From Garicola koreensis (GTDB taxonomy: Bacteria; Actinomycetota; Actinomycetes; Actinomycetales; Micrococcaceae), in contig NZ_JACIBT010000001.1 in assembly GCF_014195445.1 (NCBI RefSeq), forward strand, positions 868,001 to 932,000: DNA of 64,000 nucleotides. Direction: 5' to 3'. This document shows, piece by piece, positions 41,636 through 50,064 of the stretch. The number at the start of each line of letters is the position of its first letter. Within the stretch, counting starts at the first letter, position 1. The notes beneath the pieces were generated by a model. The model was not told where the DNA came from, did not search any database, and saw only the letters and a program-made list of their open reading frames with translations. A program made the translations under genes and the position numbers.

Positions 41636-43024
41636 TCAGGCGCCGCCGCGTCCGTGCACCAGCCCGGTGGGCACACCGAGCGTCACCGGCTGACTCTCAG
41701 CACTGCAGCACCCGCCGCCTGCACCGGCGTCGTCAGGAGCCTGGGTCTGCGCAGGTTCCGCTGCTGAGCAGACCCCCGTCTCCGGAAGGTTCAACGGTCG
41801 GACCGTGGCGTCCTGGCCTGCGAGGTGGGCGGCGATTGAGCGGACCTGCTCATAGCCGGTGGCCAGCAGAAACGTCGGTGCTCGGCCGTAGGATTTCATG
41901 CCCGCGATAAAGAAGCCCTCTTCCGGGTGTGCAAGCGTTTCAGCCCCGTGGGCTTCCACGGTGCCGCAGGAGTGGAACTGCGGGTCAATCAGGGGAGCCA
42001 GCCGTGAGGGGGCCTCCACACCTGGGTCCAGGTCTACTCGCAGCTCCCGGAAGACCTCCAGGTCTGGCCGGAACCCGGTGGCGGCAGCAAGGAAATCAGG
42101 ACTTAGACGCCGACCGTCGTCGAAGGTGACCGCTACCTGACCCGCCTCCGTGAGCGCCAGCGAATGCACGGTCGCCGAGGGCACCAGAGTGATGCGACCA
42201 GCCTCGACTGCTTCCCGCAGCCGCTGACCCAGAGCGCCACGCTCAAGCAGACCATCCGCATCGCCGCCGCCGTAGGTGGCTTCTGGACTGTCTCCACGGA
42301 TCGCCCAGGTGATCGTCGTCTCTGGCGCCTCGCGCTGCAGGGCAACAAGGTTCAGCAGCGTGTTGACCGCACTATGGCCACCGCCGAGTACCAGGACGTG
42401 TTTTCCAGTGACCTCCCGGCGCCGTTCACTCAGGACATCCGGCAACCCGCCCAATAAAGTGCTGGCTACCTCCGGGTCATCCTCGCCCAGTGCCGGAAGG
42501 CCAGCAGCTCCCACAGGATTGGGGTGCCCCCAGGTTCCGGAGGCATCGATAATTGCTCGGGCCCGGTAGTCGACCAGCCCCTGGGCGCTCTGAACCCGAA
42601 CAATGAACGGAGCCTCACTGCGGGCCTGCGCGTGTGTCTTATCGCGTTGGCCGCGACTGATGCCGATGACTTGTTCCCCGGTGCGGATCCTGCCCACCAA
42701 TTCCGGCACCGCCGCCAACGGAGCCAGATAGTGTGCCACAAACTCCGCCCCGGTCGGCAGCCCAGCAGGATCTGGCTCTTTCCATCCTTGAGCTTGCAAC
42801 AGTCTCTGTGCCGCAGCATCAACGTTGTGACGCCACGACGAGAACAACCGGATATGGCCCCACTCAGTGATCGCCGCTGCCGGGATATCTCCGGCTTCAA
42901 GCACCAGCGGATCTAAACCGGTTTCCACCAGATGCGCGGCGGCGGCCAACCCCACAGGACCGGCACCAATCACCACCACCGGAAGCTCGTCGTCGGAGAC
43001 CATGCCCCGATCTGTCTGCGTCAT
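41636..43024 (-). CDS. ArsO-like FAD/NAD(P)-dependent oxidoreductase
   Basis: A 462-residue flavoprotein monooxygenase-like protein. The N-terminal FAD-binding segment is PVVVIGAGPVGLAAAAHLVE, the NADPH Rossmann motif is HVLVLGGGHSAVNTLLNLVA, and AAATGFRPDLEVFREL fits the ATG motif region. ATG 43024 (MTQTDRG) is used because the longer frame runs through the divergent arsR promoter. It ends VHGRGGA after a Cys-rich stretch (GGGCCSAESQ). Flavoproteins of this type recur in ars operons (ArsO). The reaction is unproven. It is divergent from the arsR at 43128. Confidence 0.82.
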   Translation of the reverse strand: MTQTDRGMVSDDELPVVVIGAGPVGLAAAAHLVETGLDPLVLEAGDIPAAAITEWGHIRLFSSWRHNVDAAAQRLLQAQGWKEPDPAGLPTGAEFVAHYLAPLAAVPELVGRIRTGEQVIGISRGQRDKTHAQARSEAPFIVRVQSAQGLVDYRARAIIDASGTWGHPNPVGAAGLPALGEDDPEVASTLLGGLPDVLSERRREVTGKHVLVLGGGHSAVNTLLNLVALQREAPETTITWAIRGDSPEATYGGGDADGLLERGALGQRLREAVEAGRITLVPSATVHSLALTEAGQVAVTFDDGRRLSPDFLAAATGFRPDLEVFRELRVDLDPGVEAPSRLAPLIDPQFHSCGTVEAHGAETLAHPEEGFFIAGMKSYGRAPTFLLATGYEQVRSIAAHLAGQDATVRPLNLPETGVCSAAEPAQTQAPDDAGAGGGCCSAESQPVTLGVPTGLVHGRGGA

Positions 43025-43050
43025 TGTGGTCCTATCTCTCAGTGCGTCGA

Positions 43051-43066
43051 ATCGAAAAATATCGAT
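43051..43066. promoter_or_regulatory. ArsR-type inverted repeat between flavoprotein and arsR2
   Basis: ATCGA...TCGAT arms with a 6-nt AT-rich spacer at 43051-43066 lie between the divergent flavoprotein and arsR genes. A further TTGTCAATGCATGACG segment lies nearer to arsR. Candidate operator for the second repressor. Confidence 0.45.
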
Positions 43067-43127
43067 GTGGTGCACCACTTTCACTGATCCATCGAAACTT
43101 GTCAATGCATGACGTAGACTCACCACC

Positions 43128-43502
43128 ATGGGAAGTACTGCCACCGTTTCCGCACCCGAAGGCTCCCCAGCTGTCTCGCCCGCCGAGGCTGCCTGCTGCA
43201 CCCCCACCTTTACCCGGGTCCTTACAGAAGCCGAGGCTGAGCCCCTGGCGAAGGTGTTCAAAGCAGTGGCCGACCCGGCGCGCATCCGGCTGCTGTCCAT
43301 CATTGAGAATGAGGACGACGGCGAAGCATGCGTCTGCCATCTCACCGAACCACTGGGCCTTTCCCAGCCGACAGTGTCCCATCACCTGAAGATACTTGTT
43401 GAGGCTGGCCTGCTCACCCGCACCAAACGCGGCCGCTGGTCCTACTACGCCGTCGTCGAGCCGGCCCTACAGGAGTTCGGCACGCTGCTCAACCGAGGCT
43501 GA
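43128..43502 (+). CDS. arsR: ArsR-family arsenic-responsive repressor (second copy)
   Basis: A 124-residue winged-helix repressor. AACCTPTFTRVL near residue 21 and GEACVCHLTEPLGLSQPTVS give the same Cys-Cys plus helix-Cys arrangement as the other ArsR of the island. The DNA-recognition helices are similar but the sequence and upstream repeat differ, so the two probably control separate transcripts (acr3-arsC and flavoprotein-MFS). It converges on ndk, with a weak hairpin (CTCCAG/CTGGAG, 43532-43553) between them. Confidence 0.88.
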   Translation: MGSTATVSAPEGSPAVSPAEAACCTPTFTRVLTEAEAEPLAKVFKAVADPARIRLLSIIENEDDGEACVCHLTEPLGLSQPTVSHHLKILVEAGLLTRTKRGRWSYYAVVEPALQEFGTLLNRG

Positions 43503-43620
43503 CCGCCCACCGCCCACGGCAGAACCCATCCCTCCAGTATCAGTTCGCTGGAGAGGCTGGCAGCCCTCCTCCTGCCGACACGGCTCATGGGACTATTCAC
43601 TGGCCGGCATACCGGAGGCT

Positions 43621-43655
43621 GGCTCAGCCGAACCAGATGCTGATCTCGTACTCGG
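43621..43655 (-). repeat. Direct repeat of the ndk 3' end (right copy, in intact ndk)
   Basis: This is the partner of 38233-38267: 29 identical bases, one mismatch (A for G at 43650), then 5 more matches. Here the repeat is part of the complete ndk gene, so the inserted arsenic segment would lie between 38268 and 43620. Confidence 0.75.
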
Positions 43656-44037
43656 CGGATTCCACCGAGTCTGATCCGTGGACCAGGTTCTTCTGCACCT
43701 TCTCGCCCCAGTCGCGCCCCAGGTCCCCGCGGATCGTGCCAGGAGCTGCCACCGTGGGCTCGGTAGTGCCGGCCATGGTGCGGAACCCTTCGATGACCCG
43801 GTCGCCCTCGACCACGGCGGCGACAGTCGGCCCGGAGAGCATAAAGTCCACCAGCGGCTGGTAGAAGGGTTTGCCCTGATGCTCGGCATAGTGGGCCGCC
43901 AGCTGCTCCTCAGATGCGCTGACCTGCTTCAGTGCGGTGATGGTGTAGCCCTTGGCCTCCACCCGGCGCAGGATCTCACCGGTGAGTCCGCGCGCTACGC
44001 CGTCGGGTTTGATCAGCACCAGGGTACGTTCGCTCAT
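43624..44037 (-). CDS. ndk: Nucleoside diphosphate kinase
   Basis: A 137-residue Ndk of normal length. RTLVLIKPDGVARGLTGEIL starts the fold, TIRGDLGRDWGEKVQ follows, and NLVHGSDSVESAE contains the phosphorylated His. It transfers the gamma phosphate from ATP to other (d)NDPs. It is last in the ileS-folC-DUF4233-ndk run. Its 3' end is duplicated at 38233-38283. Confidence 0.97.
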   Translation of the reverse strand: MSERTLVLIKPDGVARGLTGEILRRVEAKGYTITALKQVSASEEQLAAHYAEHQGKPFYQPLVDFMLSGPTVAAVVEGDRVIEGFRTMAGTTEPTVAAPGTIRGDLGRDWGEKVQKNLVHGSDSVESAEYEISIWFG

Positions 44038-44049
44038 GAAGTCTGCTCC

Positions 44050-44547
44050 TCAGTTGTTGTCCGGGTCCTCGTTCTGTGAGGCGGCCCGGCGGGTCTGCGC
44101 CTCGAGTTCTTCTTCCGCCCTATATCTTTCCATCTTTTCCGCGTCGAGCACTTCACCCTTGGTGACCGCGTACCACCAGCAGGCGGTAAAGGCCACACCA
44201 GGGATCAGTGCCAGCAGCACCCCGAGCCCATACTCGGAGAGCAGCGCGACGGTGACAAAGCTGAGCACCATCATCACCTGCAGCACCCACCCCAGCGGGT
44301 ATCCGAAAGGTCTGTGCAGCACGGCGCAGGCCAGGACACAGACCCCGGCGAGGGCGCAGAGGCCGCCGAAGAGCCACCACGCGTACCAGTCGTTCTGGTT
44401 CAGCCCCCAGGCGGCGAGCCCGAAGAAGAACAGCAGGACCCCCTCCAGGCACAGCACCGTGGAGGCGAAGAGCGCCTTCACCGAGCGCGGCGGCTGGCTC
44501 TGCCCTGGGCGCCACTCACGCTGGGCGCGGGTACGGCGTGGGGCCAT
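44050..44547 (-). CDS. DUF4233-family membrane protein
   Basis: A 165-residue protein with four hydrophobic segments (LFASTVLCLEGVLLFFFGLA; WWLFGGLCALAGVCVLACAV; VLQVMMVLSFVTVALLSEY; LLALIPGVAFTACWWYAV) and charged ends. The family is regularly found between folC and ndk in actinobacteria, as here. ATG 44547 shares one base with the folC stop (TGATG). Function unknown; the fixed position suggests a housekeeping envelope role. Confidence 0.85.
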   Translation of the reverse strand: MAPRRTRAQREWRPGQSQPPRSVKALFASTVLCLEGVLLFFFGLAAWGLNQNDWYAWWLFGGLCALAGVCVLACAVLHRPFGYPLGWVLQVMMVLSFVTVALLSEYGLGVLLALIPGVAFTACWWYAVTKGEVLDAEKMERYRAEEELEAQTRRAASQNEDPDNN

Positions 44548-45956
44548 CACCGGCTGCCGCCGATATCGCCGGTGATGCCGGTGTCCTCCACGCCCAGCAG
44601 GGTCCGTGCCTCACCGGCCAACGTGATGGACCCGGTGATCAGAATGCCGCCGTCGGCAGTGGCCTCGTCCTCATCGATGCGGGCCACTGCCCAGTCGATG
44701 GCCTCGTCGAGCTGGTCGGTGGTGTGGATGGCGTCCTCGTCGAATCCTGCGTCCAGGGCGAGTTCGGCCAAAGTCTGCGCCGGTACCGCCCGCGGAGAGG
44801 TGGACTGGGTGAAGCAGACCTCCTCGGCCACCTCACCGTACTGCTGGTAGAGGGTCTCCAGCATCGCTCGGGCGTCCTTCTCCTGAAGGATCCCGACCAC
44901 CAGCACCAGTTTGGTCAGCCCGAAACTTTCCTGCACCGCCAGCGCGCTGGCCTCAAGGCCGGCCGGGTTGTGGGCGGCGTCGGCGATGATCGCCGGTCCG
45001 CTGCGCAGGGTCTCCAGACGGCCGGGCGAGGTGATGTGCTCAGTGGCCAGCTGAAGGTTCTCCAGCACCAGCTCCTGCTCACCGCCGCCGATGAACGCCT
45101 CCAGCGCGGCGACGGCCAGCGCGAAGTTCTGCCCCTGGTGGGCGCCCAGCAGCGGCAGCAGCAGGTCCGGGTAGCGTCCGGCGAGACCCTGAATGGTCAG
45201 CTGCTGACCCCCCACGCCGGGCATCCGAGTCTCCACGCCGAACTCCACGCCTTCGAACCGGAACTCCACCTGCGCCTCGCGGGCCGCAGCCAGCAGGACA
45301 TCGGCGACGTCGGGCAGCTGGGCGGCCGAGACCATGAACCCGCCGGGTTTGATGATGCCGGCCTTCTCCTCGGCGATCTGCACCTCGGTGTCGCCCAACA
45401 TGTCGGTGTGGTCCAGGCTGATCGGGGTGATGACCTGCACATCGGCCTCAACTACGTTGGTCGCGTCCCAGGTGCCGCCGAGTCCGGTCTCAATGACCAT
45501 GACGTCGACCGGTTCGTCGGCGAACACCGCAAAGGCCATCACGGTCAGCAGCTCGAAGAGAGTCAGGGCCGCTTCCCCGCGCGCAGACAGCTGCTGGTCG
45601 ATCAAGCTGATGTGCGGACGGATCTCATCCCAGATCCGCACGAAGGTCTCATCTGCCACCGGTGCCCCGTCGACGGCAATCCGCTCGGTGACCTTGCCCA
45701 GGTGCGGTGAGCTGTAGCGGCCGACCCGCAGCTCGTGGGCCAGCAGCCCGGCTTCGATCATCCGCGCCGTGGAGGTCTTGCCGTTGGTGCCGGCCACGTG
45801 GATGACTTTGGCCGACTTCTGCGGCTCCCCCAGGACGTCCATGGCCAGGCGCATCGGCTCCAGGCGCGGGCGCATGTCATTCTCCGGGGCGCGGGCGAGC
45901 ATCTCGGCGTAGATGCTGGCCACCGAGTACTGGTCAACGGGCTGCTGCTCACTCAT
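44547..45956 (-). CDS. folC: Bifunctional folylpolyglutamate / dihydrofolate synthase
   Basis: A 469-residue Mur-ligase-superfamily enzyme. The P-loop VIHVAGTNGKTSTARMIEAG, the omega-loop region RYSSPHLGKVTERI, and TPISLDHTDMLGDTEVQIAEEK with ADAAHNPAGLEASAL are diagnostic of FolC. It adds glutamates to folates. ATG 45956 overlaps the ileS stop by 8 nt (ATGAGTGA); the longer frame from 46007 would overlap ileS by 59. It is followed by the DUF4233 gene. Confidence 0.95.
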   Translation of the reverse strand: MSEQQPVDQYSVASIYAEMLARAPENDMRPRLEPMRLAMDVLGEPQKSAKVIHVAGTNGKTSTARMIEAGLLAHELRVGRYSSPHLGKVTERIAVDGAPVADETFVRIWDEIRPHISLIDQQLSARGEAALTLFELLTVMAFAVFADEPVDVMVIETGLGGTWDATNVVEADVQVITPISLDHTDMLGDTEVQIAEEKAGIIKPGGFMVSAAQLPDVADVLLAAAREAQVEFRFEGVEFGVETRMPGVGGQQLTIQGLAGRYPDLLLPLLGAHQGQNFALAVAALEAFIGGGEQELVLENLQLATEHITSPGRLETLRSGPAIIADAAHNPAGLEASALAVQESFGLTKLVLVVGILQEKDARAMLETLYQQYGEVAEEVCFTQSTSPRAVPAQTLAELALDAGFDEDAIHTTDQLDEAIDWAVARIDEDEATADGGILITGSITLAGEARTLLGVEDTGITGDIGGSR

Positions 45957-48900
45957 CGGCTGCCTCCACGGGGCTGACGCTTGCGCGGGTCTGTTCGTTG
46001 TGATCACCCTGCAGAAGGTGCAGCTGCAGGGTCAGCGTCTCGGACTTGACCAGTTCGGCGTGCTCCTCCACGGCGGCGGTCACCTCAGGCGAGGCGGTCA
46101 GCGTGGTGGAGATCCGCTCGGAGACGTTGAGATCAGCGTCCTTGCGGGCCGACTGCACGGTGCGGATCACATCGCGGGCGATGCCCTCGGCCACCAGCTC
46201 GTCGGTGAGCGCCGTGTCCAGCACCAGGAAGCCGCCGTCGTCCAGGACGGTGACGGCTTTGTCCCCCAGCTCTTCAGAGACGGTGGTGCTCAGCGTGTAC
46301 TCCCCCTCGTGCAGCTGCAGCCCACCGGCGATGACGGCCCCCTCGGTGATGCTCCAATCACCGGTTTTGGCCCCTTTGATGGCGTGCTGGACGTCCTTGC
46401 CCAGCCGCGGGCCGGCCGCACGGGCGTTGACCACCAATTGGCGGCCGATCCCCCAGGCGTCGGCGTTGGTCTCGGAGGCCTCGCGCAGGTCAATGCGTTT
46501 GATATTGAGCTCATCGGCGATGATCTGCTGGTAGGTGCCGGTCAGCGCGGCGGCGTCGTCGACCACCACGGTCAGCGCTGCCAACGGCTGACGCACCCGC
46601 TGCTTGGCCTGCTTGCGCAGCGCGGAGGCGGCAGAGGTGATCACCCGGGTGCGCTCCATCAGCTCCACCGCGCGCTCATCCTTCACATAGGCGCCCGGAT
46701 CGGGCCAGTCGGCCAGGTGCACGCTGCGCCCACCGGTGAGGCCGCGCCAGATCTCCTCGCTGATCAGCGGCAGCAGCGGGGCGGCCACCCGGGTGAAGGT
46801 CTCCAGGGCGGTGTAGAGGACGTCGTAGGCGGTGAGGTCCTCGCTGTAGAAGCGTGACCGTGAGCGGCGGATGTACCAGTTGGTCAGCGTGTCGGCGTAG
46901 CGGCGCAGCGCATCGGAGGCGCTGGCCACCGAGAACTCGTCCAACGCATCGGTGACATCGCGGACCAGGTCGCCGGTGGCGGCGAGGATGTAGTGGTCCA
47001 GCGGAGTCAGCCGCCCGTCGTCGTGGGTGACCGCTTGTGCCTGGTAGCCCGCACCGGCCTTGGCCGTGTTGGAGTAGAGGGCGAAGAAGTGCCAGGCGTT
47101 CCACATCGGCAGCAGCACCTGGCGCACGCCTTCGCGGATCCCCTCCTCGTTGACGATGAGGTTGCCCCCGCGCAGAATCGGCGAGCTCATCAGGAACCAG
47201 CGCATCGCATCGGAGCCGTCGCGGTCGAAGACTTCGTTGACGTTGGGGTAGTTCTGCAGCGATTTGGACATCTTCTGGCCGTCGGAGCCCAGCACGACGC
47301 CGTGGCTGATCACGTTGGTGAAGGCCGGGCGGTCGAACAGGGCGGCGGCCAGAATGTGCATGGTGTAGAACCACCCGCGGGTCTGACCGATGTACTCGAC
47401 GATGAAATCGGCCGGGTGGTGGGACTCGAACCATTCGGCGTTCTCAAAGGGGTAGTGCACCTGGGCGAACTGCATGGACCCGGAGTCGAACCAGACGTCA
47501 AGGACGTCCTCGACCCGCACCATCGTCGACTTTCCGGTCGGGTCATCCGGGTTGGGCCGGGTCAGCTGATCGATCCAGGGCCGGTGCAGGTCCGGCTCGC
47601 CCTCGGCGTTGCGCGGGTACTCGCCGAAGGCCTCCTTCAGCTCCTCCAGGGACCCGTACACCTCGGTGCGCGGGTAGTCGGGGTCATCGGAGACCCACAC
47701 CGGGATGGGACTGCCCCAGTAGCGGTTGCGGGAGATGGACCAGTCCCGGGCGTTGGCCAACCATGTGCCGAACTGGCCGTGCTTGACGTTGGAGGGGATC
47801 CAGTTGATCTGCTCGTTGTGGGCCAGCATGCGGTCTTTGATCTCGGTGACGGCCACATACCAGCTGGTGACCGCCTTGTAGATCAGCGGGGTGCGGCAGC
47901 GCCAGCAGTGCGGGTAGGAGTGCACGTAGGACTGTTCGCGCACCAGGCGGCCATCGGCGCTGAGCTTCCGGATGATCGGGCGGTTGGCCGCAAAGACTTG
48001 GACTCCGGCGATATCGGCCAGCGGGGCCTCGCCGCTGGGGGTGGGCTCGGCAAACATGGGCAGAAACTGGCCGGCGGCGTCGACGGAGAGGATCACCGGG
48101 ATGCCGTGCTCCTCAGAGGACTGCTGGTCCTCCTCACCGTAGGCCGAGGCCTGGTGGACCAGCCCGGTGCCGTCGGTGGTGGTGATGTAGTCCTCGGCCA
48201 CCACCTGCCAGGCGTTCTGGGTGCCCCAGGTGTCAGTGTCGGTGTAGTAGTCCCACAGCGGCTGGTATTTCAGCCCGGCCAGCTCGCTGCCGCGGTGGCG
48301 GGAGACGACGGCGGCGTCGGCGGCCTGGGCGGCGGTGGCGTCGTCGTTGTCGGTGAATCCCAGATCCTTGGCGTAGGCGCCCACCAGCTCGGCGGCCAGC
48401 ATGTGCTGACCGGGGAACGGCCCCTCCTGGGGTGCTTGGACCACAGCGTATTCGACCTCCGGGCCCACCGCGATGGAGAAGTTGGTGGGCAGCGTCCAGG
48501 GGGTGGTGGTCCAGGCCAGCAGGTTCACCCCGCGCAGCTGCTCCCCCAGGCCTGTTCCCCCGGTGACCGGGAAGGTGACGGTGACGGAGGGGTCCTGGCG
48601 CTCCTTGTAGACCTCGTCGTCCATGCGCAGCTCGTGGTTGGACAGCGGGGTCTCGTCCTTCCAGCAGTAGGGCAGCACGCGGAACCCCTGGTAGGTCAGG
48701 CCCTTCTGATGCAGCTGCTTGAAGGCCCAGATCACCGATTCCATGAACTCGACGTTCAGCGTCTTATAGTCGTTGTCGAAGTCCACCCAGCGGGCCTGGC
48801 GGGTGACGTAGCTTTCCCACTCTTTGGTGTACTTCAGCACGTTGTTGCGGCACGCCTGGTTGAAGTTCTCGATGCCCAGCGACTCGATCTCGGCCTTATC

Positions 48901-49275
48901 GGTCATGCCCAGTTCCTTCATGGCCGACAGTTCGGCGGGCAGCCCGTGGGTGTCCCAGCCGAACCGGCGCTCCACCCGCTTACCGCGCATGGTCTGGTAG
49001 CGCGGGACCAGGTCCTTCACGTAGCCGGTGAGCAGGTGGCCGTAGTGCGGCAGCCCGTTGGCGAAGGGCGGGCCGTCGTAGAAGACGAACTCGTCCTCTT
49101 CGGGGCGGTTCTCGATGGAGGCGGCGAAGGTGCCGTCCTCGTCCCAGTACTTCAGGACCCGCTCTTCGATCTGCGGGAACCGGACGGCGGAGGGGACCCT
49201 GCGCTCATCGAGGGAGGTCACGCGCGGGTAGACGGGCTGGGAGGGGGTCGGGCCCGAGGAAGACTGCTCAGTCAT
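45949..49275 (-). CDS. ileS: Isoleucyl-tRNA synthetase
   Basis: A 1108-residue class I synthetase of the large, eukaryote-like type. The HIGH-equivalent is PPFANGLPHYGHLLTGYV, the editing domain lies at about 200-410, the KMSKS motif is DGQKMSKSLQNYPNV, and the C-terminal anticodon-binding and ferredoxin-like parts are complete. ATG 49275 (MTEQSSS) is favoured; ATG 49284 is an alternative. Upstream is a T-box leader with an ATC (Ile) specifier. This synthetase type is often less sensitive to mupirocin (family knowledge, not seen here). Confidence 0.96.
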   Translation of the reverse strand: MTEQSSSGPTPSQPVYPRVTSLDERRVPSAVRFPQIEERVLKYWDEDGTFAASIENRPEEDEFVFYDGPPFANGLPHYGHLLTGYVKDLVPRYQTMRGKRVERRFGWDTHGLPAELSAMKELGMTDKAEIESLGIENFNQACRNNVLKYTKEWESYVTRQARWVDFDNDYKTLNVEFMESVIWAFKQLHQKGLTYQGFRVLPYCWKDETPLSNHELRMDDEVYKERQDPSVTVTFPVTGGTGLGEQLRGVNLLAWTTTPWTLPTNFSIAVGPEVEYAVVQAPQEGPFPGQHMLAAELVGAYAKDLGFTDNDDATAAQAADAAVVSRHRGSELAGLKYQPLWDYYTDTDTWGTQNAWQVVAEDYITTTDGTGLVHQASAYGEEDQQSSEEHGIPVILSVDAAGQFLPMFAEPTPSGEAPLADIAGVQVFAANRPIIRKLSADGRLVREQSYVHSYPHCWRCRTPLIYKAVTSWYVAVTEIKDRMLAHNEQINWIPSNVKHGQFGTWLANARDWSISRNRYWGSPIPVWVSDDPDYPRTEVYGSLEELKEAFGEYPRNAEGEPDLHRPWIDQLTRPNPDDPTGKSTMVRVEDVLDVWFDSGSMQFAQVHYPFENAEWFESHHPADFIVEYIGQTRGWFYTMHILAAALFDRPAFTNVISHGVVLGSDGQKMSKSLQNYPNVNEVFDRDGSDAMRWFLMSSPILRGGNLIVNEEGIREGVRQVLLPMWNAWHFFALYSNTAKAGAGYQAQAVTHDDGRLTPLDHYILAATGDLVRDVTDALDEFSVASASDALRRYADTLTNWYIRRSRSRFYSEDLTAYDVLYTALETFTRVAAPLLPLISEEIWRGLTGGRSVHLADWPDPGAYVKDERAVELMERTRVITSAASALRKQAKQRVRQPLAALTVVVDDAAALTGTYQQIIADELNIKRIDLREASETNADAWGIGRQLVVNARAAGPRLGKDVQHAIKGAKTGDWSITEGAVIAGGLQLHEGEYTLSTTVSEELGDKAVTVLDDGGFLVLDTALTDELVAEGIARDVIRTVQSARKDADLNVSERISTTLTASPEVTAAVEEHAELVKSETLTLQLHLLQGDHNEQTRASVSPVEAADE

Positions 49276-49284
49276 GGGATCCAT

Positions 49285-49525
49285 CCTGCTGTACGGCCAG
49301 TGCGGCTGCGGTGCTCTGCAAGGACGTCGACGCCGGTCGGCGCGCTGACGCGGTACCACCTTGCTTGTCCGAGCCCCGGTGTCGTGCACCAGAGGTTCGG
49401 GCCTCTCCATGACTGCTGTGACGGGCTTACCCGTCCGGCTCTACTGGCACGACGACGAATGGCCCGTCGTCCTGCGTTCTTCCGGAAGCTCACCGGTGAT
49501 GGCCGGGTCCACGCTGCTGCGGGCC
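49285..49525 (-). promoter_or_regulatory. T-box riboswitch leader of ileS (actinobacterial type)
   Basis: The T-box core GGTGGTACCGCG is at 49349-49360 on the minus strand, about 75 nt before the ileS start. Upstream on the same strand, GGCCATCACCGGTGAG followed by CTTCCGGAAGAAC is the Stem I specifier region seen in actinobacterial ileS T-boxes, with the ATC specifier at 49498-49500. The leader lacks an obvious intrinsic terminator, and the sequence between T-box and start could sequester the Shine-Dalgarno, so control is probably at translation initiation. Uncharged tRNA-Ile would turn ileS and the downstream folC run on. The exact 5' end is not determined. Confidence 0.85.
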
Positions 49526-49638
49526 ATTCTACGCCAGCGCCGTCAACTCCGCCGAATCCCCGCCCTGCCCGGCCCAGTCGACGCTGGCGGCTATTCAGCT
49601 ATGACGGCACGTAGACGCCGAGCGCCCTCGAAGGGCGG

Positions 49639-49902
49639 TCACAGCGCTGGCGCATCGGACTGAGCAGCTGGCACATCGTCGGTGATCACGTGGACATAGG
49701 TACCAACTATGTTGGCAGCTTCAGCGGCAAATCGTGCCACAGCACCGTAACCAGGATTGGGAGCATGCACAATCACAGTGCCGTCATCACCGAGGCGCGC
49801 GTGGTCTAGGCCACACATGCTTACACGCCTTCGTATCTCACTTCGACGGCTGGCGACCTCGGGGCGCGAAGCCCGTCGGTCGCTGATGATCATATCCGCC
49901 AT
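49639..49902 (-). CDS. Hypothetical small protein
   Basis: An 87-residue protein with a basic N-terminus (SDRRASRPEVASRRSEIRRR) and a conserved-looking middle (GTVIVHAPNPGYGAVARFAA, then EAANIVGTYVHVITDD). I do not recognise a family. Codon use is ordinary and a T-box leader follows on the same strand, so it is probably a real gene upstream of, and perhaps terminated before, ileS. Confidence 0.5.
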   Translation of the reverse strand: MADMIISDRRASRPEVASRRSEIRRRVSMCGLDHARLGDDGTVIVHAPNPGYGAVARFAAEAANIVGTYVHVITDDVPAAQSDAPAL

Positions 49903-50010
49903 ACGTTCATTCTACCTTTTCCGTTGAGAACCCGCGTAGCGGCCCCGGCCCGCCGACCCGGTGGTAGGCTCGCCACGGTCCGGCGAGTCGGTGACGCATG
50001 CCGGCGGTAA

Positions 50011-50037
50011 CCGGATCATCCAGACCGGATCATCCAG
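50011..50037. repeat. Tandem 13-bp repeat upstream of the transhydrogenase gene
   Basis: CCGGATCATCCAG occurs at 50011-50023 and again at 50025-50037, one base apart, 28 bases before the start of the gene at 50065. Two direct copies at this spacing suggest a regulator-binding site or a recent slippage duplication. Confidence 0.5.
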
Positions 50038-50064
50038 CTGTGCACAGGAGATTGGTAGAACCCT

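Noticed and set aside
46993-49614. An 873-codon open frame antisense to ileS
   Set aside because: Its product is a Gly/Val/His-rich shadow of ileS codons, and ileS is clearly the real gene.
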